Source of the DNA: a bacterium
GTDB taxonomy: Bacteria > Vulcanimicrobiota > JABDET01
Length of the DNA: 64,000 nt
Direction of reading: 5' to 3'
NCBI GenBank assembly: GCA_021800275.1
Contig: JAJYZB010000012.1
Location: 1 to 64,000, forward strand
The notes beneath the pieces were generated by a model that was not told where the DNA came from, ran no database searches, and saw nothing but the letters and a program-made list of their open reading frames with translations. Every line of letters starts with the position of its first letter. The first letter of the stretch is position 1. This document shows, piece after piece, positions 8,992 to 17,135 of the stretch. The position numbers and the translations under genes were made by a program.

Positions 8992-9441
8992 ATGGAAATA
9001 CATGAAATAAAACCTGCTGCAGGTTCAATTAAGCGGAAACATAGAGTGGGACGTGGTCATGGTTCAGGTTCGGTTAAAACCTCAGGAAGAGGTGGAAAAG
9101 GGCAAACAGCGCGTTCAGGAGGAGCAAAGGGCCCTGGTTTTGAAGGAGGACAGACTCCCTGGTATAGAAGGCTTCCTAAGTTAAAAGGATTTAAAAACGC
9201 TAGATTTAAAAAGGTCTTTCAAGTGGTGCCGCTGCAAAAGTTAAATCGTTTCGAGGAAGGCGCCCTAATTGAGCCTGCTCTACTTTATAAAAATCGTTTG
9301 ATCAGGAAGCCTGACGATCCTGTTAAAATTTTGGGGAATGGAGAACTGTCTAGGACTTTAGTGGTAAAGGCGCACGCTTTTTCTAAAGCGGCTCAAGAAA
9401 AAATTAATAAAAAAGGTGGAAAAACAGAACTAATTTCATGA
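8992..9441 (+). CDS. rplO: 50S ribosomal protein L15
   Basis: The N-terminal Gly-rich part (KRKHRVGRGHGSGSVKTSGR, then GGKGQTARSGG) and FEGGQTPWYRRLPKLKGFKN identify L15, a late-assembling 50S protein. The product has 149 residues, as usual. Its stop overlaps the secY start (ATGA), linking ribosome and translocon synthesis as in most bacteria. Confidence 0.96.
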   Translation: MEIHEIKPAAGSIKRKHRVGRGHGSGSVKTSGRGGKGQTARSGGAKGPGFEGGQTPWYRRLPKLKGFKNARFKKVFQVVPLQKLNRFEEGALIEPALLYKNRLIRKPDDPVKILGNGELSRTLVVKAHAFSKAAQEKINKKGGKTELIS

Positions 9442-10730
9442 TTGAGCAGCTGGCAGATACGGTCAGAATTTCAGAGTTAAAAAATCGTGTTTTGTATCTT
9501 CTTTTTGCTTTTTTCATTTTTGTTTTTGCCACTCGTTTAAGCGTTCCTGGCATCAATCTTAAAATATGGCAAAATTTGTTGAGTCAAGGAGCTATTTTTA
9601 GTTTTATAGGACTACTGACAGGCGGAGCTTTAAATCACTTTGCTGTTGTTGCCATGGGAATTACTCCCTACATCAATGCTTCAATTATGATGCAGCTTTT
9701 AACAGTTATTATTCCCCAGTGGGAAGACCTGCAGAAAGAGGGTGGGGAAATGGGGAGGAAACAGATTGCTCTTTATACTCGACTCTTGACCATTATTTTA
9801 AGCATTTTTGAGGCTAGTATGATGACTTATACGGCTTGGAAATACAGGGCAATCAGTCATCCCACGATTTTGAGTTTTGCCGCGATTGTTTTAGTCTTAA
9901 CTGCGGGAAGCGCTTTTTTATTGTGGCTTGGAGAGATGATGACAGATAAAGGAATCGGAAATGGAGTTAGCCTTCTGATTTTTGCAGGAATTATTTTGCA
10001 GTTTCCCTATTATGTGAGCACAACCTGGGGAATTACCATGAAGCTGTTTCACAGTGAAGGGGCTCATGTTTTGTTGAGACTCGTTTTGTTTATTGTGGTA
10101 ACCATTGTTCTGATCGCTTTAATCGTTGCCTTTACTTTAGGAATTAGAAAAGTCCCTGTGCAGTATGCTAAACGCGTTGTAGGCAGAAGAGTGATGGGAG
10201 GACAGTCCACCTATATTCCTGTAAAAGTTGACAATGGGGGAGTTATTGCTATTATTTTTGCCATTTCTGTTTTATTTTTTCCCATGACAGTCATAAATTT
10301 TTTGTCTAAATCCGAAAAGCAGACTGGTTTTGTGGTCTGGCTGCACAACCATATTAACCCACAGTCGTGGACTTTTAATCTGCTTTATGCTGTTTTAGTG
10401 ATCGGATTTACTTATTTTTACGCGTACATCAGTTTTAATGTCAATGATGTAACAGATAATTTAAAAAAATATGGAGGTTTTATCCCAGGAATTAGACCAG
10501 GGAAACCTACATCAGAAGCTCTAACTCGAATTTTAAACCGCGTCACTTTTATTGCCGCCATTTTCTTAGCATTGATTGCTGTTGCTCCAGGCTGGTTTAC
10601 CTATCTTTTTCATGTTTATTTTTACCTTGGCAGCACAAGTCTTTTGATTATTGTTGGGGTGGTTCTAGACACTATTCAGCAGTTTGAAGCTCGATTGTTG
10701 ATGCGCCACTATAAAGGAATTTTAAAATGA
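9438..10730 (+). CDS. secY: Protein translocase subunit SecY
   Basis: SecY is the channel of the Sec translocon in the inner membrane. The 430-residue product has about ten hydrophobic segments, plus the family motifs NASIMMQLLTVIIPQWEDL, GIGNGVSLLIFAGI, YAKRVVGRRVMGGQSTYIPV and, near the C-terminus, GIRPGKPTSEAL. It overlaps rplO and adk by 4 bp each, so it is part of the same operon. It is complete. Confidence 0.97.
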   Translation: MIEQLADTVRISELKNRVLYLLFAFFIFVFATRLSVPGINLKIWQNLLSQGAIFSFIGLLTGGALNHFAVVAMGITPYINASIMMQLLTVIIPQWEDLQKEGGEMGRKQIALYTRLLTIILSIFEASMMTYTAWKYRAISHPTILSFAAIVLVLTAGSAFLLWLGEMMTDKGIGNGVSLLIFAGIILQFPYYVSTTWGITMKLFHSEGAHVLLRLVLFIVVTIVLIALIVAFTLGIRKVPVQYAKRVVGRRVMGGQSTYIPVKVDNGGVIAIIFAISVLFFPMTVINFLSKSEKQTGFVVWLHNHINPQSWTFNLLYAVLVIGFTYFYAYISFNVNDVTDNLKKYGGFIPGIRPGKPTSEALTRILNRVTFIAAIFLALIAVAPGWFTYLFHVYFYLGSTSLLIIVGVVLDTIQQFEARLLMRHYKGILK

Positions 10731-11392
10731 GAATTGTTCTGCTTGGTCCTCCTGGAGCGGGAAAAGGGACACAGGCAAAACTGCTTGTCGAAAAGTTTGG
10801 CATTGTTCAAATTTCGACAGGCGATATTTTGAGAAAAGCTATTGCGCAAGAAAATGTTCTGGGCTCTCAAGTGAATTCTTATGTGCTGAAAGGGGAACTT
10901 GTTCCCGATTCTTTAATGGTTGATTTGATTCGAGAGAGATTAAATGAAAAAGATTGTCGAAATGGATTTGTCTTGGATGGCTTTCCACGCACTCTTGAAC
11001 AGGCAAAAGCTCTGGATGCTTTATTTAAAGAATTAGGTTTTTCTATTTCATGCGTTGTTGAGGTTCAGGCTCCTTTAGAAGAGATTATTAAACGGTTGAT
11101 TTTAAGGTGGAGCTGTCCTAACTGCGGTTCTGTTTATCATCTTGAAAATAATCCCCCAAAAGAAAAGGGGATTTGTGATATCTGTGGGTTACCCCTGGTG
11201 CAGAGAGAAGATGATAAAGAGGATTTGATTCGTCGAAGATATCATACTTATCAGGAATTGACAGAACCTTTAAGCGAATATTACGCGAAAAAAGGGGTTT
11301 TGATTCAAGTGGATGGGATGAAAGGAATTTCCGATCTCGGGAATATACTGGCATTTCGACTCTTAGAAAGAGAGAAAACCTTCAAGCGTTAA
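10727..11392 (+). CDS. adk: Adenylate kinase, zinc-LID type
   Basis: Adenylate kinase interconverts ATP + AMP and 2 ADP. The Walker A loop GPPGAGKGTQ is at residues 8-16, followed by QISTGDILRKAI, LDGFPRTLEQA (AMP site) and RRYHTYQELTEPL. The LID has four cysteines (C130, C133, C150, C153), so it probably binds zinc, as in the Gram-positive-type enzymes. At 221 residues it is a long-form enzyme. The secY-adk-map order is classical. Confidence 0.96.
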   Translation: MRIVLLGPPGAGKGTQAKLLVEKFGIVQISTGDILRKAIAQENVLGSQVNSYVLKGELVPDSLMVDLIRERLNEKDCRNGFVLDGFPRTLEQAKALDALFKELGFSISCVVEVQAPLEEIIKRLILRWSCPNCGSVYHLENNPPKEKGICDICGLPLVQREDDKEDLIRRRYHTYQELTEPLSEYYAKKGVLIQVDGMKGISDLGNILAFRLLEREKTFKR

Positions 11393-11398
11393 CGTTGC

Positions 11399-12145
11399 AT
11401 GATCAGCATAAAAGGGGAAAAAGAGGTTGAATCCATGCGGAAGGCAGGAAAAATTGCCGCTCTCTGCGTTGAAGGTCTAATTCCTCAGGTTGTTGTTGGA
11501 AATACTCCCCTAAAATTAGATCAATGGGCAGAACAATTTATTATTGACCATGGGGGAATTCCATCATTTAAAGGATATATGGGATATCCTGCATCTCTCT
11601 GCGTTTCAGTGAATGAAGAAGTCGTGCATGGGATTCCAACGTCTCGACCTTTTAAAGAAGGGGACCTGGTCAGTATTGATATTGGGGCTGTTTATCAAAG
11701 CTATCATTCTGATATGGCTGTCACAATACCGGTTGGCAAGATTTCAAAACAGAAGGAAAAATTGCTTTCTGTTACAAGGGATGCCCTCTATATAGGGATT
11801 GAGCAGGCTCGCTCAGGAAATCACGTTTCTGATATTTCGCATGCGATCCAGAAGTATGCGGAAAAAAATCGTTTTTCTGTGGTTCGAGAGCTCGTAGGAC
11901 ATGGAGTAGGAAAATCACTTCATGAAGAACCTCAAATTCCTAACCACGGAAAACCTGGAGAGGGTCCTGTTTTGGAATCCGGCATGACCATTGCGATAGA
12001 ACCGATGGTAAACATGGGAAATGCAAAGGTGAAGGTGAAAGATGATAAATGGACAGTTGTAACGGTTGACATGATGCCTTCAGCGCATTTTGAGCATACG
12101 ATTGTGATTACACACAATGGCGCTGAAATTTTAACGCTGCCTTAA
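11399..12145 (+). CDS. map: Methionine aminopeptidase, type I
   Basis: This metalloenzyme removes the initiator Met from new proteins. The 248-residue product has the type I core: SLCVSVNEEVVHGIP, the metal ligands in SIDIGAVYQSYHSDMAVT, VGHGVGKSLHEEPQIPN, and the late Glu ligands in TIAIEPMVNMG and HFEHTIVIT. There is no N-terminal zinc-finger extension. It lies 6 bp after adk. A 248-bp gap then separates it from infA. Confidence 0.96.
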   Translation: MISIKGEKEVESMRKAGKIAALCVEGLIPQVVVGNTPLKLDQWAEQFIIDHGGIPSFKGYMGYPASLCVSVNEEVVHGIPTSRPFKEGDLVSIDIGAVYQSYHSDMAVTIPVGKISKQKEKLLSVTRDALYIGIEQARSGNHVSDISHAIQKYAEKNRFSVVRELVGHGVGKSLHEEPQIPNHGKPGEGPVLESGMTIAIEPMVNMGNAKVKVKDDKWTVVTVDMMPSAHFEHTIVITHNGAEILTLP

Positions 12146-12393
12146 GATTCCCTTTGGGTTTTTGAAGTAAGGTATTCGCGTTTTTTCAGCCGTTTTCAAT
12201 TTGTGGATAAAAATTGACGCTAATTAAAGGAGAAAAAGTTGTTTTAGATGAATATAAGAATCCGATATATTGTGGGAAGCGAATTCAACCACCTCAGCCA
12301 CAACGTTTATGACCGAGAGGCAAGATGTGTGAGAGGGCGCTCTTTGGGTTCTGATATTTAATCCCCTGTATAAGGGTTCAAGAAGGAGATGAA
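12146..12393 (+). other. Intergenic region between map and infA
   Basis: This is the longest non-coding gap in the ribosomal cluster. It holds TTGACG at 12214-12219 but no well-spaced -10 box, one DnaA-box-like TGTGGATAA, and a 37-codon open frame (12248-12361) with no properly spaced ribosome-binding site. Near the end, AAGAAGGAG serves infA. A promoter for the infA-rpoA part is likely by position but I cannot fix it. Confidence 0.4.
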
Positions 12394-12615
12394 ATGGCGA
12401 AGAAAGAAGAGGCGATAGAAGTTGAAGGGACAGTTGTTGAACCTCTTCCTAATGCTATGTTTCGAGTTGAGCTGGCAAATGGATATAAAGTATTAGCTCA
12501 TATCTCGGGAAAAATGAGAATGAATTTTATAAAGATTCTTCCTGGAGATAAGGTTATGGTGGAACTTTCTCCCTATGATCTTACAAGAGGCAGAATCATT
12601 TATCGTTATAAATGA
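12394..12615 (+). CDS. infA: Translation initiation factor IF-1
   Basis: The 73-residue product is a single OB-fold protein with the IF-1 pattern [20 protein letters not shown], then [20 protein letters not shown] and the end [13 protein letters not shown]-1 occupies the A site during initiation. AAGAAGGAG lies 6 bases before the ATG. rpmJ follows after 10 bases. Confidence 0.97.
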   Translation: MAKKEEAIEVEGTVVEPLPNAMFRVELANGYKVLAHISGKMRMNFIKILPGDKVMVELSPYDLTRGRIIYRYK

Positions 12616-12625
12616 GAGGGAAGCA

Positions 12626-12739
12626 ATGAAAGTAAAACCGTCTGTAAAAATCAGATGCGAGAAATGCAAAATTATCGTAAGAAGAGGAAAAATTAGGATT
12701 CTGTGTGAAAATCCTAAACACAAACAGGTGCAGGGATGA
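12626..12739 (+). CDS. rpmJ: 50S ribosomal protein L36
   Basis: This short gene encodes 37 residues: [20 protein letters not shown], then [17 protein letters not shown]. The zinc ligands C11, C14, C27 and H32 of the common zinc-type L36 are all present. GAGGGAAGC lies just upstream. The position between infA and rpsM is the standard one. Confidence 0.95.
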   Translation: MKVKPSVKIRCEKCKIIVRRGKIRILCENPKHKQVQG

Positions 12740-12818
12740 CAGACTACTCTTCAAAGGCGGATTTTTGGATTGACTTGTCATCTGCTGCAAACAGGGAAAT
12801 GTTTGAAGGAGGGGAATA

Positions 12819-13211
12819 GTGGTTCGTATTGCTGGTGTTGATTTGCCCAATGATAAAAAGGTTGAATTTGCTCTGCGCTATATTTATGGGATTGGTCCAA
12901 TTCGTTCTAAGGAAACCTTGAAAGCCACAGGCGTTAATCCTGATGTTAGGGTTCGGAGTTTAAGTGAAGAAGAAATTGCAAAATTGAGATCTTATATCGA
13001 AAAGAATTTTAAAGTTGAAGGTGATTTAAGACGAGAGGTGCAGCAGAATATCAAACGTTTGATTGAAATTGGAGCTTATCGAGGTTTGCGCCACAGGAGA
13101 GGACTTCCTGTGCGCGGACAAAGAACGCACACGAATGCCAGGACTCGCAAAGGACCGAGAAGGGCGATCGTTGGCGCCAGAAAAACAACAAAAGAAACAG
13201 GCGCTAAATAA
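12819..13211 (+). CDS. rpsM: 30S ribosomal protein S13
   Basis: S13 lies in the 30S head and bridges to the 50S. The 130-residue product has [36 protein letters not shown] and the end [20 protein letters not shown], then [14 protein letters not shown]. It starts at GTG after GAAGGAGGGG. It is in the standard order L36-S13-S11-S4. Confidence 0.96.
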   Translation: MVRIAGVDLPNDKKVEFALRYIYGIGPIRSKETLKATGVNPDVRVRSLSEEEIAKLRSYIEKNFKVEGDLRREVQQNIKRLIEIGAYRGLRHRRGLPVRGQRTHTNARTRKGPRRAIVGARKTTKETGAK

Positions 13212-13228
13212 TAAAGGGGGAAAGAGCA

Positions 13229-13618
13229 TTGGCCGTTAAAAAAGGAGCTCGCAGAAAAAAAGAGATTAAGAATATAGCTAAAGGAGTGGCTCATATCCAG
13301 TCAACTTTCAATAATACGATTATATCAATCACGGACGATCAGGGCAATGCAGTTGCCTGGTCTTCTGCCGGAATTTTGGGATTTAAGGGTTCAAGAAAAA
13401 GCACTCCTTTCGCCGCTCAGATGGCTGCTCAAAGAGCAGCAGAAAAAGCGGTTGAACAAGGTGTTCGCAGAGTTGAGGTTTTTGTTAAAGGGCCAGGGGC
13501 GGGAAGAGAGGCAGCCATTCGCTCCCTTCAAGCAGCAGGACTTGAAATTAGTCTTATCAAAGATGTAACACCTATTCCACATAATGGCTGCAGACCTCGG
13601 AAAAGAAGGAGAGTGTAA
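13229..13618 (+). CDS. rpsK: 30S ribosomal protein S11
   Basis: S11 forms part of the platform at the mRNA exit site. Signature: [20 protein letters not shown], then [20 protein letters not shown] and the end [18 protein letters not shown]. It has 129 residues and starts at TTG following AAAGGGGGAAAG. rpsD starts two bases after its stop. Confidence 0.96.
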   Translation: MAVKKGARRKKEIKNIAKGVAHIQSTFNNTIISITDDQGNAVAWSSAGILGFKGSRKSTPFAAQMAAQRAAEKAVEQGVRRVEVFVKGPGAGREAAIRSLQAAGLEISLIKDVTPIPHNGCRPRKRRRV

Positions 13619-13620
13619 TT

Positions 13621-14247
13621 TTGGGACGATATATTGGACCTGCATGCAGGCTGTGCAGAAGAGAGGGCGTAAAGTTGTTTTTAAAAGGAGATCGCTGCTT
13701 TACTCCGAAATGCGCGGTTGAAAAAAGGGCGTATGCCCCTGGACAGCATGGCCAAGCTAGAAAGAAAGTTTCTCCGTATGCGCTTCGATTGAGAGAAAAG
13801 CAGAAGCTTCGTAAAATCTACGGAATTTTAGAAACACAGTTTTCCAATTACATGGGAAAAGCTGAAAGAATGAAAGGGATGACAGGCGAAAATCTTCTTG
13901 GTCTGCTGGAACGTAGGCTCGACAATGTTATTTTTAGAATTGGCTTGGCATCTTCTAGAAATCAAGCTAGACAACTGGTTCTTCATGGCCATTTCTTGGT
14001 TAATTCGAAAAAAGTTAATGTTCCATCCTTTATTGTCAGACCAGGGGATAAAGTTCAGATTCATGACTCCAGCAGAAGCAAGGTGCTTATTAAGTCGAAC
14101 CTGGAGTCTGCCCAGTCTAAAAATATTCCTTCCTGGATCCAGATGGATGTTTCAACTGGGGCGGCCCAAGTCATGGCATTCCCAAAAAGAGAAGAAATAG
14201 ACGTTTCTGTGCGAGAAAATTTAGTTGTCGAATTTTATTCTCGATAG
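13621..14247 (+). CDS. rpsD: 30S ribosomal protein S4, zinc-binding type
   Basis: S4 is a primary 16S rRNA binder, and in several bacteria it represses the alpha operon. The 208-residue product has the N-terminal cysteine cluster of C+ type S4 (C9, C12, C26, C31), the YAPGQHG motif, and an S4 RNA-binding domain ([20 protein letters not shown], then [13 protein letters not shown]). It starts at TTG, with AAGGAGAG in the end of rpsK. Confidence 0.96.
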   Translation: MGRYIGPACRLCRREGVKLFLKGDRCFTPKCAVEKRAYAPGQHGQARKKVSPYALRLREKQKLRKIYGILETQFSNYMGKAERMKGMTGENLLGLLERRLDNVIFRIGLASSRNQARQLVLHGHFLVNSKKVNVPSFIVRPGDKVQIHDSSRSKVLIKSNLESAQSKNIPSWIQMDVSTGAAQVMAFPKREEIDVSVRENLVVEFYSR

Positions 14248-14322
14248 CGATTATATGAATAGAATCATTGATGGTCAGCAAGAGACGTTTTTAGTTAGTG
14301 AGCATGAGTGTGAGAACAAAAT

Positions 14323-14337
14323 AGCTCCACAGGAGCT
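14323..14337 (+). promoter_or_regulatory. Hairpin in the rpoA leader
   Basis: The 112-bp gap between rpsD and rpoA contains a perfect 6-bp hairpin (AGCTCC, loop ACA, GGAGCT) followed by TTTAAAA and then the rpoA ribosome-binding site TGGAGG. The T-run is short, so at most it is a weak terminator or attenuator. A role in tuning rpoA relative to the ribosomal genes is inference. Confidence 0.3.
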
Positions 14338-14359
14338 TTAAAAATGGAGGTTATAGATC

Positions 14360-15394
14360 GTGCCCGTTAAAAAAGAATTACAAGACTTAACAAAAGCTGT
14401 TTTATCCATTTCAGGTTCAGGGGAGTATATGGAAAAAAGTGATTCGTTAAATCTTCTGTCCTTTGGTTCAGAGCCTCAAGTCGCGATAGAAGTTATCACT
14501 CAGACCGATGATTATGGTCGCTTTTTAATTACGCCTCTTCAAAAGGGTTATGGTACAACCCTTGGCAACTCCCTTCGTAGAGTTCTTTTAAGCGGACTTC
14601 CTGGCACTGCCATTACCTTTGTAAAAATTGAAGGAGTGCTTCACGAGTTTTCAACAATTCCTGGCATTCTAGAGGACACAACTGAAATTGTGTTAAATTT
14701 GAAAAAGGTTCGATTTCGTTCCTATACAAGTGAACCGAAAATTTTAAAGATTGACGTCAAGGGTGAGCATGAAGTGACTGCGAAAGAAATTCAAGGAACT
14801 TCTGAAATCGAGGTCTTAAATCAGGAACATCACATTGCTACTTTGACCGATAAAAATGCCCGACTGGCAGTGGAGTTAGGAGTTGCTAAAGGGAAAGGAT
14901 TCGTTTCTGCTGAAGAGCACCCATTCGAACACCAGATTGGATTAATTCCGATTGATTCTCTTTTTTCTCCCGTCTATAAAGTAAATTATTTTACCGAGGA
15001 TACTCGTGTGGGACAGTCAACAAATTATGAGAAACTTCATCTTGAACTATGGACCGATAAATCTCTCCGCCCGGATGAGGCTCTATCTGAATCTGCGCGA
15101 CTTTTGACTCGACATTTCGAATTGATCATGAATTTAGGAAAAGAAGCCGCTTCTGAAGCAGCGGGAAGTTCTAAGGAAAAATCTGTTATGGATACAACAA
15201 TCGAAGAATTAGAGTTATCTGTTCGTTCTTACAATTGTCTTAAAAGAGCTAATATTCAAGCTGTCGGAGATTTAGTTAAATATACTGAAGCGGACTTAAT
15301 GAATGTTCGTAATTTCGGCGCAAAATCTTTAGATGAAATTAATGACAAACTAAAAGTTTTAGGGTTATCCCTTCGAAAAGAGGAAATGAAATGA
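14360..15394 (+). CDS. rpoA: DNA-directed RNA polymerase subunit alpha
   Basis: RpoA nucleates RNA polymerase assembly through its N-terminal domain (GYGTTLGNSLRRVLLSGLPG, then KIEGVLHEFSTIPGILED) and contacts upstream DNA and activators through its C-terminal domain (IEELELSVRSYNCLKRANIQ, then DLMNVRNFGAKSLDEI). At 344 residues it is slightly longer than usual because of about 23 extra N-terminal residues. The GTG start follows TGGAGG with 8-base spacing; an internal ATG about 23 codons later is the alternative. Confidence 0.96.
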   Translation: MPVKKELQDLTKAVLSISGSGEYMEKSDSLNLLSFGSEPQVAIEVITQTDDYGRFLITPLQKGYGTTLGNSLRRVLLSGLPGTAITFVKIEGVLHEFSTIPGILEDTTEIVLNLKKVRFRSYTSEPKILKIDVKGEHEVTAKEIQGTSEIEVLNQEHHIATLTDKNARLAVELGVAKGKGFVSAEEHPFEHQIGLIPIDSLFSPVYKVNYFTEDTRVGQSTNYEKLHLELWTDKSLRPDEALSESARLLTRHFELIMNLGKEAASEAAGSSKEKSVMDTTIEELELSVRSYNCLKRANIQAVGDLVKYTEADLMNVRNFGAKSLDEINDKLKVLGLSLRKEEMK

Positions 15395-15765
15395 GGCACC
15401 GTAAAGTTTCTGTTCGTCTTGGAAGACAGACCGGCCATCGGCAGGCGCTTTTGCGAAATTTAGCTACTTCTTTGTTTGTGCATGGTCGAATTACAACAAC
15501 AGAAACAAAAGCAAAAGAACTGTGTCGATTCGCTTCTAAATTAATAACACTTGCTAAAAAGGGGGATTTGACCAGTCGAAGGCGAGTTTTGGAAGATATT
15601 CAGAACAAAGAGGTTACAAAAAAATTGTTTGAAATCATTGCATCTCAATATCAGAATCGTCAGCCTGCAGATTCTGGGGGACAGGGTGGATATATTCGGA
15701 TGGTGAAGAAGGGGCTGCCTAGAAAAGGTGATGGAGCTCCGGTTGCAATTGTTGAGCTGGTTTAA
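15391..15765 (+). CDS. rplQ: 50S ribosomal protein L17
   Basis: The 124-residue product opens MRHRKVSVRLGRQTGHRQAL and contains LRNLATSLFVHGRITTTETK and the end GLPRKGDGAPVAIVELV, all typical of L17, a tunnel-exit protein. The start overlaps the rpoA stop by 4 bp (ATGA). Confidence 0.97.
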   Translation: MRHRKVSVRLGRQTGHRQALLRNLATSLFVHGRITTTETKAKELCRFASKLITLAKKGDLTSRRRVLEDIQNKEVTKKLFEIIASQYQNRQPADSGGQGGYIRMVKKGLPRKGDGAPVAIVELV

Positions 15766-15774
15766 TAAAGATCT

Positions 15775-16569
15775 TTGCGATGTATTAAACTTGAAGTCGA
15801 GTATGATGGCGGGAAGTTTTTTGGATTCCAAAAGCAGAGGAATCAAAGAACCGTTCAGGAAAGCTTAGAAAAAGCGATTCAAGAAATTTGTCAGAAAACA
15901 AGCTCTGTTATAGGCGCTGGAAGAACAGATGCAGGTGTTCATGCTTTTGGACAGGTTTGTCATTTTAAAACTCCTAGTTTGATTCCTTGTGAAAATTTGT
16001 TTAAAGGTTTGAATAGTATTTTAGCTCCTGATATCGTGATAAAAAAGGTTACTGACGTTTCCGAGAATTTTCATGCACGGTATTCGGCGATTGGGAGAAG
16101 TTACTGCTATTTGATTTTGAATCGTTTTTATCCTTCTGCTTTTTTAGATCCTTATTCCCATTGGATTCCTCAGCCTCTAAATGTGGATTTAATGAAAAGC
16201 GCTTGTCAATATTTCGTAGGAAAGCAAGATTATTCCGGGTTTAAAGGGGCTGGTTCTGGGGAAAAAAACAATGTGGTTTGGGTTAAAAAAGTTTTTTGTT
16301 TTCGCAGCGCTGAATCATCAGTTTTTTTTTCTTTAGAAATGCATCCTTTTTTCTTTTCAGATTTTAGTCAAGACATTATTTTTTTTTACATTGAGGCTGA
16401 TCGCTTTTTGTACCATATGGTTAGAAATATTATGGGAACATTGATTGAGATTGGGTTAGAAAAAAGGGCGCCTGATGATGTAAAAAAAATTTTAGTTTCA
16501 AAAAATCGAAAACTTGCTGGGCCAACCGTTTCACCCAAAGGCTTATTTTTACTAAAAGTTTTCTATTAA
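15775..16569 (+). CDS. truA: tRNA pseudouridine synthase A
   Basis: TruA makes pseudouridine at positions 38-40 of tRNA anticodon arms. The catalytic Asp lies in GAGRTDAGVHAFGQVCHF (D52); LEVEYDGGKFFGFQKQ at the start and FLYHMVRNIMGTLIEIG near the end are also diagnostic. The 264-residue length is normal. The start is TTG; the nearby ATG is out of frame. It closes the cluster, 10 bp after rplQ. Confidence 0.94.
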   Translation: MRCIKLEVEYDGGKFFGFQKQRNQRTVQESLEKAIQEICQKTSSVIGAGRTDAGVHAFGQVCHFKTPSLIPCENLFKGLNSILAPDIVIKKVTDVSENFHARYSAIGRSYCYLILNRFYPSAFLDPYSHWIPQPLNVDLMKSACQYFVGKQDYSGFKGAGSGEKNNVVWVKKVFCFRSAESSVFFSLEMHPFFFSDFSQDIIFFYIEADRFLYHMVRNIMGTLIEIGLEKRAPDDVKKILVSKNRKLAGPTVSPKGLFLLKVFY

Positions 16570-16586
16570 AAGCGTACAAGCGCGCC

Positions 16587-16611
16587 CCAAAAAGCCTTTG
16601 GTGATTTTTTC
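16587..16611 (+). terminator. Possible weak terminator after truA
   Basis: A 5-bp stem (CCAAA, loop AAGCC, TTTGG) is followed by TGATTTTTT. It sits at the expected end of the ribosomal operon. The stem is short and AT-rich, so the call is tentative; nothing stronger is seen between truA and the next promoter. Confidence 0.3.
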
Positions 16612-16656
16612 TCTGTGACAAAATGCTTTCAGATATAAGAACAACAAATTTTTGCG

Positions 16657-16688
16657 TTGAACAGGAAATAGGACAAAGATGCTATAAT
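16657..16688 (+). promoter_or_regulatory. Extended -10 promoter for the PilZ-like gene
   Basis: A perfect extended -10 box TGCTATAAT (TATAAT at 16683-16688) lies before the PilZ-like gene. A possible -35, TTGAAC at 16657-16662, is 20 bases away, which is long; extended -10 promoters tolerate a weak -35. Transcription would start near 16695, leaving a very short leader that contains GGGGGGAGG. Confidence 0.55.
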
Positions 16689-16712
16689 TAAGAAGAAGGG
16701 GGGGAGGATTTT

Positions 16713-17135
16713 ATCTTTTTTTGGAAGAAAGACAAAAAAGCTGAAAAGCACTCTTCTAATCACAAGACTGGCTCTGAAAAAAGAGAAAGCGAGAGGGTTT
16801 GTCATACTGTTTCAGTTCGATCCCGAAGGCTCCCAGGGAACAAAGGTATTGCGCGAGATATTTCTTTGACAGGTTTGAAAATTGAGGGAGGTGGAGTGAG
16901 CGAAAGACTGGAAGCCGGTCCTCCTATTCAGATAGGGGAGAGATTTTCGCTTACTTTAGATTTAGATTTGGTCAGTGAAAGTATTACAGCAACCGTGGAG
17001 GTCATTTGGGTTAAAAGACTGCCCCGATTTGCGTTTGAAGCTGGGCTTCGTTTTTTTGAAATTGGAGAAAATGAAAAAGATTTACTTTCTAGATATTTGG
17101 ACAAAGTAAAGGCTTCTCTGGATAGATTTCTTTAA
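16713..17135 (+). CDS. PilZ-like domain protein, probable AUC start
   Basis: The frame encodes a PilZ-like fold: the RxxxR-like SRSRRLPG element is VRSRRLPGNKG, then the D/NxSxxG element DISLTGLKIEGGG, then beta strands ending FEAGLRFFEI. PilZ domains often bind cyclic di-GMP. No ATG, GTG or TTG is in frame before the TTG at 16866, which would remove half of the domain. A GGAGG ends 5 bases before an in-frame ATC (16713), giving a 140-residue product beginning with Phe-Phe-Trp after the start and then a Lys-rich segment. I therefore place the start there. A sequencing error is the alternative. The end overlaps the UPF0182 gene tail-to-tail by 4 bp. Confidence 0.6.
   Translation: MFFWKKDKKAEKHSSNHKTGSEKRESERVCHTVSVRSRRLPGNKGIARDISLTGLKIEGGGVSERLEAGPPIQIGERFSLTLDLDLVSESITATVEVIWVKRLPRFAFEAGLRFFEIGENEKDLLSRYLDKVKASLDRFL

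Noticed and set aside
12248-12361. 37-codon frame between map and infA
   Set aside because: The nearest ribosome-binding site is about 16 bases away and no similarity is recognisable.
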